NCBI RefSeq assembly: GCF_020873875.1
Contig: NZ_JAHWGU010000010.1
Span: 186,001 to 250,000 of the forward strand
Reading direction: 5' to 3'
Source: Actinoplanes sp. DH11
GTDB taxonomy: Bacteria; Actinomycetota; Actinomycetes; Mycobacteriales; Micromonosporaceae
DNA length: 64,000 nt
Shown here: positions 15,478 to 23,805 of the stretch, piece by piece
Layout: each line of letters starts with the position of its first letter
Numbering within the stretch: position 1 is the first letter of the stretch
The notes under the pieces: generated by a model
What the model saw: only the letters and a program-made list of their open reading frames with translations
What the model was told of the DNA's origin: nothing
The model's database searches: none
Made by a program: the position numbers and the translations under genes

Positions 15478-17022
15478 TCAGCGTTTCGCGAGTGGGACCA
15501 CCAGGACGGCCTCGGTGCCGCCGCCGGCCCGGTTGCGCATCTCGATGCTGCCGCGCAGTTCCCCGGTGGCGAGCGCCCGCACGATCTGCAACCCCAGCCG
15601 CTTGCCGCCCTCGAACTTGAAGCCCTCCGGCAGGCCCTGCCCGTTGTCGGCGACCGTGACGTGCAACTGCTTGCGGAACCGGTGCGCGGAGACCACCACC
15701 TCGCCCGCGGTCGCCGGCGCGGGCACCTCCTCGTCGTCGTCCGCCGCCGGGAAGCCGTGCTCCACCGCGTTGATCAGCAGCTCGTTCAGGACCATCACCA
15801 ACGAGGTGGCGATCTCGGCGGGCAGCACGCCGAACGTGCCTTCGCGGCGCATCCGGACCGGGTAGCTGGTGGCGGCGACCTCGGTGGCGGCGGTGGCCAC
15901 CCGGTCCACGATGCCGTCGAACTCGACCGCCTCGTCGCTGGACATGGAGAGCGTCTCGTGGACGAGCGCGATCGAGGCGACCCGGCGTACCGACTCCTCG
16001 AGCGCCATCCGGGCCTCCACCGCGTCGACCCGCCGGGCCTGCAGGCGCAGCAGCGCCGCGACGGTCTGCAGGTTGTTCTTGACCCGGTGGTGGATCTCCC
16101 GGATGGTGGCGTCCTTGGTCATCAGGGCGCGTTCCCGGCGGCGGATCTCGGTGACGTCGCGGACCAGCACCAGCGCGCCGATCGGCACCCCGGCGGGCAG
16201 CAGCGGCAACGCCCGGGTGAGCACGGTGGCGCCGCGCGCCTCCACCTCCATCCGGGGCGAGAACTCGCCGCGCAGCGACGACAGGATCCGCTCGGCGGCG
16301 TCGTTGCCCTCCAGCGGGTCGGCCGAGAGCCGGACGGCCAGGTTCGCCAGCTCCTCGCCGACCAGGTGGGAGTTGAAGCCGAGACGCCGGTACGCGGACT
16401 GCGCGTTCGGGCTGGCGTAGGTGACCTTGCCGGACGAGTCCAGCCGGATGATGCCGTCACCGACGCGCGGCGCCGACGTGGTCTCCCCCGGGTGCCGGGG
16501 CGGCGGGAACGTTCCGTCGGAGACCATCTGGGCCAGGTCGTCGGCCGTGGTCAGGTAGTTCAGTTCGAGCTGGCTGGGCGTCCGCGCCGTGCTCAGGTTG
16601 GTGTCGCGGCCGATCACCGCGATCACCTCGCTGTACCCCTCCTCCAGGTCGGTGGCGTCGCGCAACCGGACCGGGATGGCCTCGTGGCGGGCGGGGGTGT
16701 CGCCGTACCAGACCGGGTCACCCTCCCGCCAGATCCGCTCCTGCGTGAGCGCCACCTCGAGGTGCGCCACCTCCGGCCCGCCGACGATCTTGCCGACCTG
16801 GTCGTCCTGGTACGCCGTGGGCGCGGTCACCGGCCGCACCTGCGCGACGCACAGGAACTCCCGCGGCTGCCGCGGCTCCCCCTTGATCGGCACCCAGAGC
16901 AGCAGATCCGCGAAGGAGAGGTCGGAGAGCAGCTGCCAGTCACCGGCGAGCCGGTGCAGGTGGTCGATGTCGGCGGGACTGAGGGTGGTGTGTTCTTCGA
17001 CGAGGTCACGCAGGGTGGACAC
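15478..17022 (-). CDS. pdtaS: Sensor histidine kinase PdtaS
   Basis: 514-aa soluble histidine kinase. An N-terminal GAF-like sensor (residues ~5-170) is followed by a PAS domain (~185-300), a HisKA_2 dimerisation helix with phospho-acceptor His in REIHHRVKNNLQT (~325), and a HATPase domain with N-box LNELLINAVEHGF and G-box DNGQGLPEG. In mycobacteria PdtaS phosphorylates the ANTAR-domain antiterminator PdtaR, and its gene lies by whiB1, as here apart from the inserted sulfur operon and repeats. It is transcribed after the SIS gene with a 15-nt gap. The partner regulator is not in the window. Confidence 0.93.
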   Translation of the reverse strand: MSTLRDLVEEHTTLSPADIDHLHRLAGDWQLLSDLSFADLLLWVPIKGEPRQPREFLCVAQVRPVTAPTAYQDDQVGKIVGGPEVAHLEVALTQERIWREGDPVWYGDTPARHEAIPVRLRDATDLEEGYSEVIAVIGRDTNLSTARTPSQLELNYLTTADDLAQMVSDGTFPPPRHPGETTSAPRVGDGIIRLDSSGKVTYASPNAQSAYRRLGFNSHLVGEELANLAVRLSADPLEGNDAAERILSSLRGEFSPRMEVEARGATVLTRALPLLPAGVPIGALVLVRDVTEIRRRERALMTKDATIREIHHRVKNNLQTVAALLRLQARRVDAVEARMALEESVRRVASIALVHETLSMSSDEAVEFDGIVDRVATAATEVAATSYPVRMRREGTFGVLPAEIATSLVMVLNELLINAVEHGFPAADDDEEVPAPATAGEVVVSAHRFRKQLHVTVADNGQGLPEGFKFEGGKRLGLQIVRALATGELRGSIEMRNRAGGGTEAVLVVPLAKR

Positions 17023-17037
17023 GAGCCCAGCTTATTT

Positions 17038-18093
17038 CTAAAGCGTCGTCGTGACCTTCTTGAGGCCGCGAGGCGCGTCCGGGTCCTCACCACGGGCCAG
17101 GGCCAGGGCGAGGGCGAGCTTCTGCAGCGGCAGGATGTCGAGCAGCGGGCTGTACCGCTCCTCGACCGCCGGAACCGCGAGCCGCGCGGACGCACCGGGG
17201 ACGTCGGCCGCGCCGATCGTCACCACGTCGGCCCGGCGCTCACCGAGCCGGGTCACCACGTCGCGCATCGAGCGGCCACCGGGACCGTCGCCGACCACCG
17301 CGAGCACCGGCACGTCCGGGTCGGCCATGGCGAGCGGACCGTGCAGCAGGTCGGCGCCGGAGAACGCCAGGGCGGGCAGGTAGGACGTCTCCATCAGCTT
17401 GAGGGCGGCCTCCCGTGCGGTCGGGTAGGCGTAACCCCGGCCGGTGGTCACCAGGCTGGAGGCGAACCGGTACCGCTGGGCCAGGTCCTCGGGGCCGGTG
17501 TCGGCGAGCACACCCTCGGCCAGCCGCGGCAGCTCGGCAAGCGCCGCCCGCTCCTCGGCGGGCAGCCGGCCGTCGCCCGCGCGCACGCCCTCGACGAGCA
17601 TCAGCAGCGCCAGCAGCTCGGCCGTGTAGGTCTTGGTGGCGGCGACCGCCCGCTCGTGCCCGGCCGCCACGTCGACGGAGAGCTCGGCGGCCTTGGCGAG
17701 CGCCGACTCCGGGTTGTTGGTGACCGCGAGGGTGAGCGCACCCTTCTCCCGGGCCACGCCGAGCACCCCGGTGAGGTCGGCCGATCCGCCGCTCTGGCTG
17801 ACCCCGACGACGAGCGTGCCGGTGAAGTCGGGCCGCGCGCCGTAGAGCGTGATCGCGCTCGGTGAGGCACTGCCGACCGGCAGCCCCAGGCGGATCTCCG
17901 TGAGGTACGCGCCGTAGAGCGCGGCGTGGTCGGACGTGCCCCGGGCCACGAAGAGCACGTTGCGCGGCCGGCGGCGGGCGATCTCGGCCGCGACCTCGGC
18001 GATCGCACCGGAGGGACCGGACTCGAGCAGCCGGGCGAAACCGGCCGGTTGTTCCGCGATGTCCGCCGACATGCCATGGCCTCGCTGTGTCAC
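17038..18093 (-). CDS. SIS-domain sugar isomerase/aminotransferase-like protein
   Basis: 351-aa protein with two SIS (sugar isomerase) domains, like the isomerase half of GlmS or AgaS but lacking the N-terminal glutaminase domain. Phosphosugar-binding Ser/Thr loops: FVARGTSDHAA, VGVSQSGGSADL, and TTGRGYAYPTA; the C-terminal LALALARGEDPDAPRGLKKVT matches the GlmS tail (…LKKVT). Start GTG 18093 has GGAGG at 18099-18103, 5 nt upstream. It probably acts on glucosamine-6-phosphate-type substrates. Two copies of an operator-like dyad lie between it and the divergent TPR gene. Confidence 0.88.
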   Translation of the reverse strand: MTQRGHGMSADIAEQPAGFARLLESGPSGAIAEVAAEIARRRPRNVLFVARGTSDHAALYGAYLTEIRLGLPVGSASPSAITLYGARPDFTGTLVVGVSQSGGSADLTGVLGVAREKGALTLAVTNNPESALAKAAELSVDVAAGHERAVAATKTYTAELLALLMLVEGVRAGDGRLPAEERAALAELPRLAEGVLADTGPEDLAQRYRFASSLVTTGRGYAYPTAREAALKLMETSYLPALAFSGADLLHGPLAMADPDVPVLAVVGDGPGGRSMRDVVTRLGERRADVVTIGAADVPGASARLAVPAVEERYSPLLDILPLQKLALALALARGEDPDAPRGLKKVTTTL

Positions 18094-18115
18094 GTGATCC
18101 TCCCCAACATCCAAA

Positions 18116-18188
18116 TTTCGCGCAATCGCTGCGCAGTCTTGCAAGAAAAAGCTTACTAGGTCAAGGTTTCGCGCAGGAGTGCGCAAAC
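18116..18188. promoter_or_regulatory. Pair of operator-like dyads upstream of the SIS gene
   Basis: Two similar imperfect palindromes, TTTCGCGCA-N5-TGCGCAG at 18116-18136 and TTTCGCGCAGGAGTGCGCAAAC at 18167-18188, centres about 51 bp apart (near five helical turns). Placement in the divergent promoter region suggests a looping or cooperative repressor for the SIS gene. The regulator is unknown. Confidence 0.55.
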
Positions 18189-18202
18189 ATGAGGACTGAC
18201 AT

Positions 18203-19771
18203 ATGGCGGCACTTCCCCTAGGGTCTTTGCTCGTGGATTCCCACCCCTCGGCACACCGTGACCTCGCGCGCGCCCGCGCCGCCCTCGAGCGCGGCGACAC
18301 GGCCGGCGCCGCCGGGCACCTCGCCGGTGCGCTCACCCACGCACCCACCCTGCCCGAGATCCACGAGCTGCTCAGCCGGTTGGCCGCGACCGCCGGCGGC
18401 GGGCTCGGCCTGCTGCCGGCCGAGCCGCACGAACCACCCGGCCGGATGGTCGCCCGCGCACACCTGCTCGCCGCCGCCGGCCACCCCGAGGACGGCCTGC
18501 CGCTGCTCGTCGCGGCAAGCGCCGGCCAGCCCGGCACCGACTGGGCCGGGGTGCCCTGGGTCGCCGCACCGGCGCTCGGCGCGCGCATCGAGCCCGGCCT
18601 GCTGGCCCGCACCGTGATGCGGCTCTGCACCGCGGTCGGCGACCCGGCGCCCGCCGGCACCACCGACACGCTCCGGCCGTACCTCACGGTGATCCGGCAC
18701 GCGGTCGCCGCGCACGGCGAGCACGCCATGCTGCTCGGCGCCGGCTCGGCACTGGCCCGCCGGCTGGGCGAGGTCCGGCTCGCCGTCGACTGGGCCGCCC
18801 GCGGCGCCCGGGCACAACCCTCCAAGCTGGGCGAGATCTGGCTGGGGTACGCGTACCGCAGCGCCGGCCGGATGCCCGAGGCGCTCGCCGCACTGCGCCG
18901 GGCCGTCGCCTACGACCCCGACGACCTCTCGGTGTACGCGGACGTCGCCGCCACCCTGGCCGACCTGGACCGGCTCGACGAGGCCCTGCGCTGGACCGAA
19001 CTGGCCCTGGAACGCGACCCCGACTTCGACTGCGTGGTGCACACCGCGCACCGTTTGCGCTACCGGGCCGACGGCGACGTCGCCCACCTGGTCGAGCTGG
19101 CCGACTTCATCCGTGACCACCCGGACGACGCGCACGAGCACACCGACCTGGAGGAGTGCTGCCGGGAGTCGCCCTGGCTCGGCGGCATGCCGTCCGGAGC
19201 ACCACTGCCGCCGGGACGCGCGCCGGTCAACGCCGAACCGTCGGCGGACGCCGTGCGGCGGCTGCTCCGGGTCGCCACGCCGACCTGGGCGCACCCGCCG
19301 GCGGCGTACGACCGGGCGCTCGGTCTGGTCCTGGTCGAGCCGTGGGAGTTGCTCTCGTTGCTCGCCCACCCCGCCGTCACCGAGGCACGCCAGCCGACCG
19401 GGCTGGAGGTGTGGGCCTGTCTCGGGCTGCTGCACCACGGCAGTGCCGAGCCGTGGCTCGACTCCAGCCGCCGGCGGCTGCTGCTCGGCCTGCTCGACGG
19501 AGACCTGGACCGGGTCACCCAGGCGGCGCTCTTCGCGCTCGTCACCTACGCCTGGGTGGATCCGGGGGCACGCTCCGACGTGGCGGCCGTGGTTGCCGGA
19601 CGGCTCAGCGAGATGTCCGGCCCGGCGGCCCGCGCGGTCGCCGAGCTGGCTCTCGCCGCGCCCGGCCTGGACCGCCCGACCCGGGAACTGGCCGCGGCCA
19701 CGATCCGGGTGCCCGTGGTCCCGCGCCAGCGGCGGGTCAACTGGCTGCGGCGGTCGTTCTACAAGCCCTGA
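18203..19771 (+). CDS. Tetratricopeptide-repeat protein
   Basis: 522-aa protein with no signal peptide. Helical TPR-like repeats are clearest at residues ~205-290 (KLGEIWLGYAYRSAGRMPEA, AVAYDPDDLSVYADVAATL, WTELALERDPDF), with weaker helices before and after. The C-terminal third (~340-520) is a leucine/alanine-rich helical region with no recognised domain. GAGGA precedes the ATG at 18203. It is divergent from the SIS gene and probably a scaffold; partner unknown. A 20-bp tandem array starts at its stop codon. Confidence 0.75.
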   Translation: MAALPLGSLLVDSHPSAHRDLARARAALERGDTAGAAGHLAGALTHAPTLPEIHELLSRLAATAGGGLGLLPAEPHEPPGRMVARAHLLAAAGHPEDGLPLLVAASAGQPGTDWAGVPWVAAPALGARIEPGLLARTVMRLCTAVGDPAPAGTTDTLRPYLTVIRHAVAAHGEHAMLLGAGSALARRLGEVRLAVDWAARGARAQPSKLGEIWLGYAYRSAGRMPEALAALRRAVAYDPDDLSVYADVAATLADLDRLDEALRWTELALERDPDFDCVVHTAHRLRYRADGDVAHLVELADFIRDHPDDAHEHTDLEECCRESPWLGGMPSGAPLPPGRAPVNAEPSADAVRRLLRVATPTWAHPPAAYDRALGLVLVEPWELLSLLAHPAVTEARQPTGLEVWACLGLLHHGSAEPWLDSSRRRLLLGLLDGDLDRVTQAALFALVTYAWVDPGARSDVAAVVAGRLSEMSGPAARAVAELALAAPGLDRPTRELAAATIRVPVVPRQRRVNWLRRSFYKP

Positions 19772-19846
19772 CGGCCCGTCTCAGGCCTGACGGTCCTTCT
19801 TCAGGCCTGACGGTCTCGCAGGCCTGAGAGACCCTCTGAGGCCTAG
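19765..19846. repeat. ~20-bp tandem repeat spanning two convergent stop codons
   Basis: Four to five units of cctgacgg...cagg, with periods of 17-20 bp, starting in the last TPR-protein codon (its TGA at 19769-19771 is inside unit 1) and ending at the TAG stop of the biotinyl protein (19843-19845). Confidence 0.85.
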
Positions 19847-20058
19847 TTGATGACGGCGATCAGGTCGCCCTCCTGGACGACGTCGCCCTCGCCGACGGCC
19901 AGCTGGGCGACCGTGCCGTCCGACTCGGCGATGACCGGGATCTCCATCTTCATGGACTCGAGGATCACCAGCGTGTCCCCGTCGGAGACGCTGTCGCCGA
20001 CCGAGGCCACGACCTTCCACACGTTGGCCACCATCTCGGCCCGGATCTCGTCAGCCAT
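19843..20058 (-). CDS. Biotin/lipoyl attachment domain protein (TB7.3-like)
   Basis: 71-aa stand-alone biotinyl domain. The modified Lys is in ESMKMEIP (residue ~37), with flanking beta strands (GDSVSDGDTLVI, VGEGDVVQEGDLIAVI). It would act as a biotin carrier in a carboxylase or as a free biotinylated protein; the M. tuberculosis TB7.3 homolog sits in the same position between pdtaS and rshA. ATG 20058. No carboxylase gene is adjacent. Confidence 0.93.
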   Translation of the reverse strand: MADEIRAEMVANVWKVVASVGDSVSDGDTLVILESMKMEIPVIAESDGTVAQLAVGEGDVVQEGDLIAVIN

Positions 20059-20191
20059 GAGGGGATCATCCTTCTGCTCGCCGCTGTAGGGAACGTCATC
20101 AAATCACGGATACGCCCCGGCCACGTCCCGGCGCGACGGACGGGCCAACTACGATCGGCGTCGAGAAGGCACCACGGAAGGGAGTCCCGCC

Positions 20192-20266
20192 ATGGCGAAG
20201 AAGGCCCGCAAGAAGAAGGCCCGCAAGAAGAGCTCTGCCAACCACGGCAAGCGTCCCAACAGCTGA
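20192..20266 (+). CDS. 50S ribosomal protein bL37 (24 aa)
   Basis: Tiny basic protein MAKKARKKKARKKSSANH followed by GKRPNS, matching the actinobacterial large-subunit protein bL37 described in mycobacterial ribosomes. ATG 20192 is preceded by GGAAGGGAG, and a strong rho-independent terminator follows directly, so it is an independent transcription unit between divergent/convergent genes. Its length is below usual gene-calling limits. Confidence 0.93.
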   Translation: MAKKARKKKARKKSSANHGKRPNS

Positions 20267-20267
20267 A

Positions 20268-20298
20268 CAAAAAGGCCCGGCATCCGCCGGGCCTTTTG
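20268..20298 (+). terminator. Rho-independent terminator after bL37
   Basis: 12-bp stem AAAAGGCCCGGC/GCCGGGCCTTTT with a 4-nt loop; the A/T ends make it potentially bidirectional, serving rsrA on the opposite strand too. Confidence 0.92.
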
Positions 20299-20315
20299 TT
20301 TACCGCGTCAGGGAC

Positions 20316-20600
20316 CTAGAGCAGGAACTCCCGGCTCTCGGTCTGCGACTCCAGCTGGCCGAGCTTCAGCCGCAGCCGGTCGCGCAGTTCCGCCGGGGCC
20401 CGCTCGTCGCCGCAGCAGCGGCCGACCAGGGCCTTCACCTCGTGCTCGATGCCGAACTCCCGCAGGCATCCGGTGCACTCGTCCAGGTGCTTCTGGATGA
20501 GCGAACGCCGCTCCTCACTGCACTCGAGGTCCAGGTAGAGGTAGACCTCGCTGAGGACGATGCTGCAATCGCTGTCGTGTTCGGTGTCGTCGGTCGACAT
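20316..20600 (-). CDS. rsrA: Redox-sensing zinc-binding anti-sigma factor RsrA/RshA
   Basis: 94-aa ZAS-family anti-sigma factor that holds the SigR/SigH sigma factor until thiol oxidation releases it. The zinc/redox motif HLDECTGC (H-x3-C-x2-C, residues ~38-45) is present, plus N-terminal Cys in DSDCSIV and a C-terminal CCGDE. It follows sigR with a 5-nt gap in one operon. Length and motif are typical. Disulfide formation between the motif cysteines is established for the family. Confidence 0.95.
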   Translation of the reverse strand: MSTDDTEHDSDCSIVLSEVYLYLDLECSEERRSLIQKHLDECTGCLREFGIEHEVKALVGRCCGDERAPAELRDRLRLKLGQLESQTESREFLL

Positions 20601-20605
20601 CGGTG

Positions 20606-21208
20606 TCAGGCCCCCTGCGGCTCGGACGTCGTGGCACGGGTGATGCCCCGCTCGGAGGCGTACTCCTCGAGAAGCTTGCGCAGGTTGCGCCGTCCCCGGT
20701 GCAGACGGGACATCACCGTGCCGATCGGCGTGCCCATGATGTCGGCGATCTCCTTGTACGAGAAGCCCTCGACATCGGCCAGGTAGACGGCGAGCCGGAA
20801 GTCCTCCGGCAGGGACTGCAACGCCTGCTTGATGTCGCTGTCCGGCAACCGGTCCAGCGCCTCGGTCTCGGCCGACCGCAGACCCTGCGACGTGTGCGAC
20901 TCGCTCGACGCGAGCTGCCAGTCGGTGATCTCCTCGGTCGGCGCCTGCACCGGCTGCCGCTGCTTGCGCCGGTACGAGTTGATGTAGGTGTTCGTCAAGA
21001 TCCGGTACAGCCAGGCCTTGAGGTTCGTGCCCTCCTCGAACTGGTGGAACGCGGAGAACGCCTTGAGGAACGTCTCCTGCACCAGGTCCTCGGCATCGGC
21101 CGGATTACGGGTCATCCGCAGGCCGGCCGCGTACAACTGGTCGACGAACGGCAGCGCGTCGCGCTCGAACCGCAGACGTCGCTCGTCAGTCCGCTCCTTC
21201 TGGGCCAC
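20606..21208 (-). CDS. sigR: ECF sigma factor SigR/SigH (thiol-oxidative stress)
   Basis: 200-aa group IV sigma factor. Region 2 includes NPADAEDLVQETFLKAF and LKAWLYRILTNTYINSYRR; region 4 includes GFSYKEIADIMGTPIGTV with a basic helix. GTG 21208 is chosen as the short-form start: GGGGGGAG lies 6 nt upstream. The same frame stays open to 21487; GTG 21406 (SD-like AAGGGG upstream) would give a 66-residue N-terminal extension, like the unstable sigma-R' isoform of Streptomyces. A SigR-type promoter at 21446-21471 drives that longer mRNA, implying positive autoregulation. Co-transcribed with rsrA. Confidence 0.94.
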   Translation of the reverse strand: MAQKERTDERRLRFERDALPFVDQLYAAGLRMTRNPADAEDLVQETFLKAFSAFHQFEEGTNLKAWLYRILTNTYINSYRRKQRQPVQAPTEEITDWQLASSESHTSQGLRSAETEALDRLPDSDIKQALQSLPEDFRLAVYLADVEGFSYKEIADIMGTPIGTVMSRLHRGRRNLRKLLEEYASERGITRATTSEPQGA

Positions 21209-21445
21209 CCTGAACTCCCCCCTCGACCGTGCCGAGGATACGGGTAGTGCCCCTGTAACGCCTTCGAAAACCGCGGGTGTGCTGACGCTCACCGGAGGAC
21301 TCGCCGGCGGTGTCTCCACTGCCGGCCACTCGGGGGAGCTCAGCAAGCTCCTGACCCGGGTCGCCTCCCGGCCGTCACGCTGGACGAACTCGGTACCGGC
21401 ACCCACTAGGGATTCCCCTTCCCACGAAAGACTTGCATGTCCTGT

Positions 21446-21471
21446 AACGCCGTGGGGGTACCTGCCATTCC
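21446..21471 (-). promoter_or_regulatory. SigR-type autoregulatory promoter
   Basis: On the minus strand GGAAT (rc of 21467-21471), exactly 18 nt, then GTT (rc of 21446-21448): the GGAAT-N18-GTT consensus of SigR. Transcription would start near 21438, upstream of the long-isoform GTG at 21406. Confidence 0.8.
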
Positions 21472-21473
21472 GC

Positions 21474-21560
21474 ATCCGGCCGGTCATCCGCCTCGTTCCG
21501 CGCCCGGCCGGTCATCCGCCTCGTCGCGCGCCCGGCGGTCATCCGCCGCGCGCCCGGGAG
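21474..21560. repeat. ~28-bp tandem repeat upstream of the sigR promoter
   Basis: Three units of cccggccggtcatccgcctc plus variable tail, at about 21474, 21503 and 21531, between the sigR promoter and the hydrolase stop codon. Confidence 0.8.
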
Positions 21561-21615
21561 GCGTGTCGCCGAGCCCGCGCCGTCGTCATCGAGCGGGCGG
21601 GTCCGGGTCACCGCA

Positions 21616-22239
21616 TCAGTGCGCCCAGCCGTGCGACCGCAGCCACTCGACGGCGAGGCGGCCGGTGCCCGCCACGTCCTTGCGCAGATCGTGGACGGCG
21701 CCGGGCCGGACGATCACCTCGACGGCGCCGGACGGCTCCGGCACGCCGAACGGGTCCCGGTCCCCGTTGATCACCAGGGTGGGCACCGTCGCGGGCAGCT
21801 CACCGGCCCGGCTCTTCTCCGGCTTGCCGGGCGGATGCAGCGGGAACGCCAGCGCGAGCACCCCCGCGGCACCGAGGGTGGTCACGGTCCGGCACGCGAC
21901 GCGTGCTCCGCTGGAGCGGCCGCCGAGGATCAACGGCAGGCCGGGTACGCCCAACGCGCCCACCACCGTCACCCACGCCTCGTCGAGATGCCCGGCCGGT
22001 GCGGGCGCGCGCCGGCCGGCCACCCGGTAGGGCTGGGTGACGAGCGCGACCCGGACGCCCGCCGCCACCGCCGTGTCGTGCACGGCGGTCAGGTCGGGCG
22101 CGTCGACCCCGCCACCGGCACCGTGGCCGAGGACGAGCAGGCTCGCCGCCGGACCGGGTGGTTCGGTGAGGCGGACGGCGGCGGGGCCGCGCGGAGTTTC
22201 GATCTTCAGTTCTCGGATCGCCGACGCGGAGCTGGACAC
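21616..22239 (-). CDS. Alpha/beta hydrolase (KANL3/Tex30-like)
   Basis: 207-aa cytosolic alpha/beta hydrolase. An oxyanion strand LVLGHGAGGG (~residue 36), nucleophile elbow GGRSSGARV (~107), acid NGDRDPFG (~160) and His in GAVHDL (~182) form a complete catalytic triad. Length fits the small Tex30-like clade. GTG 22239 is the start. It lies between sigR and a WhiB gene; substrate unknown. The first strand follows an N-terminal beta hairpin (RELKIETPRGPAAVRL). Confidence 0.85.
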   Translation of the reverse strand: MSSSASAIRELKIETPRGPAAVRLTEPPGPAASLLVLGHGAGGGVDAPDLTAVHDTAVAAGVRVALVTQPYRVAGRRAPAPAGHLDEAWVTVVGALGVPGLPLILGGRSSGARVACRTVTTLGAAGVLALAFPLHPPGKPEKSRAGELPATVPTLVINGDRDPFGVPEPSGAVEVIVRPGAVHDLRKDVAGTGRLAVEWLRSHGWAH

Positions 22240-22272
22240 AAGCTCCGTTTCTATCAGCGACTGACGGTTCTA

Positions 22273-22668
22273 TCAGCGACTGACCGGCAACAGGTTCAAC
22301 AACCGGCGATCGTCATCGGCCTCGCCGTCCTCGACGAGGTCGCCCTCCGGTGTGATCCGCTCCCGCCACGCGACGAGCATGGCCCGCCGCTCGCGTGGCG
22401 TGGTGCCGCCCCAGACCCCGTGGCAGTCGCCGACCTGCAGTGCCCAGGCCAGACATGGACCCTGGACGTCACAGGTGCCGCAGAGCGCGACCGCGCCACC
22501 CGACGGTTCGTTCGGCGCCGGGAAGAATGTCTCCGGGTCGACACTGCGGCAGACACCGCGTGTCCGCCAGGCCTCGTCGGTTCGTCGTTGCGCGATCGCC
22601 TCGAGCAGCCGCGGGTCGCGTCGCGCGATGGCCACCTCGTGCGGACGCGGCATGCGTGCTCGTGTCAT
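22273..22668 (-). CDS. WhiB-family transcription factor, class unassigned
   Basis: 131-aa WhiB protein with the four cluster cysteines in RGVCRSVD and VALCGTCDVQGPCLAW and the GVWGGTTPRERR signature. It has a ~35-residue N-terminal extension (RDPRLLEAIAQRRTD) and an acidic tail (EDGEADDDRR), and lacks the AT-hook of WhiB7. It does not clearly match WhiB1, 2, 3 or 7. The 190-bp upstream gap is AT-rich for this genome and contains TTGACA on the minus strand (22804-22809), a possible -35 element. Confidence 0.85.
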   Translation of the reverse strand: MTRARMPRPHEVAIARRDPRLLEAIAQRRTDEAWRTRGVCRSVDPETFFPAPNEPSGGAVALCGTCDVQGPCLAWALQVGDCHGVWGGTTPRERRAMLVAWRERITPEGDLVEDGEADDDRRLLNLLPVSR

Positions 22669-22859
22669 CAGCCCACCTCCCCCGTGGGACCGGAAGTGCT
22701 GTGGCGGCCGGACCGCACCTTACGGACCAGTACCACTCCGGCGTCGGTTTGTACCGCACCGTACAAGATCAGAACAAGGGGGTGATCTATCTTGAAACAA
22801 AGTTGTCAATTCGAAATAGGCGCATAAACCGACAAAGACCAACGTTGATCTTCGGAAGT

Positions 22860-23537
22860 TCAGAAAAGCGTCACCTCGGCGGCAGGCTCCAGCAACTGCG
22901 GTCCGTTGTTGCGAACATTGCCCACATCCGGCCCCACCGCGCGCACCTCGATGGCCTCCAGATCCCGCTCCGGCAGCGGCCGCAACAGCCGCTCCGGATC
23001 ACCACCGCCGGCCAGCCAGTCGCCCCACCGGTCCGCCGGCAGGATCAGCGGCATCCGGTCGTGCACCCGGGCCAGCCCACCCACCGCCGCGGTGGTCACG
23101 ACGCTGCACGTCAGCACCGACTCCGGCCCCCACGCCGACCAGAGACCGGCGAACGCCAGCGGCGAGCCGTCCGCAGGCGTCATGTAGTACGCCTGCTTCT
23201 GCTTGCCCGCCCGCACCCACTCGAACCAGCCGTCCGCCGGAACCAGGCAGCGCCGCCGCGCGAACGCCGGCGCGAACGACCGCAACGTCGCCACCGTCTC
23301 CGCCCGCGCATTGATCATCCGAGCTCCGCCGCGCAGATCCGGCGCCCACGGCGGCACAAAGCCCCAGCGCGCCGTCCCGAGCACCCGCCCACCGTGCGAC
23401 ACCGAGTTCCGGACGAGCGGCACCGACTCGGTAGGCGCCACGTTCCAGCTGGCCCGCAACGGCTCCGCCACATCCACCGCCTCGAAGAACGTGCTGAGGT
23501 CGGCGTTGCTCCTGGTGGTCGCGTATCGGCCGCACAT
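22860..23537 (-). CDS. SRAP-domain protein (YedK/HMCES family)
   Basis: 225-aa SOS-response-associated peptidase that forms a thiazolidine DNA-protein crosslink with abasic sites in ssDNA. Catalytic Cys2 in MCGRYA becomes the N-terminus after Met removal; NVAPTE, RMINARAET and the His in ARVHDRMPLIL complete the active site. ATG 23537 must be the start because Cys2 is functional; the frame continues upstream into non-coding repeat DNA (including the 75-bp palindrome), which is spurious. A homolog occupies this place near aroA in M. tuberculosis (Rv3226c, recalled). Confidence 0.94.
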   Translation of the reverse strand: MCGRYATTRSNADLSTFFEAVDVAEPLRASWNVAPTESVPLVRNSVSHGGRVLGTARWGFVPPWAPDLRGGARMINARAETVATLRSFAPAFARRRCLVPADGWFEWVRAGKQKQAYYMTPADGSPLAFAGLWSAWGPESVLTCSVVTTAAVGGLARVHDRMPLILPADRWGDWLAGGGDPERLLRPLPERDLEAIEVRAVGPDVGNVRNNGPQLLEPAAEVTLF

Positions 23538-23805
23538 GCGCTGCAGGTTACGCCGCCGGAGGCCGGTCGTCCGCCCCCGCCGCACCAACGCCGGACGGGC
23601 GCACGGTGGGTGGATGGCCGCGGTGGGCGGCGAACCGGCAGGCAGGGCGGAAGGCACGGCAGGCAGGCGGACCGGCAAGCAGGCACGGCACGGCAGCCGG
23701 GCGGCAGCCGAGGTGCAGTAGGCGGCGTGCTGCTTCTTGCCTTCGGCTTCTGGCGGCGGGTGCGCGAGGAGCCGCGGCCCGCTGCGGTGGGTCCGCGTGG
23801 CGTTT

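Noticed and set aside
15661..17865. 734-codon plus-strand open frame
   Set aside because: Antisense to pdtaS and the SIS gene; product is Arg/Gly/His-rich low complexity typical of high-GC shadow frames.
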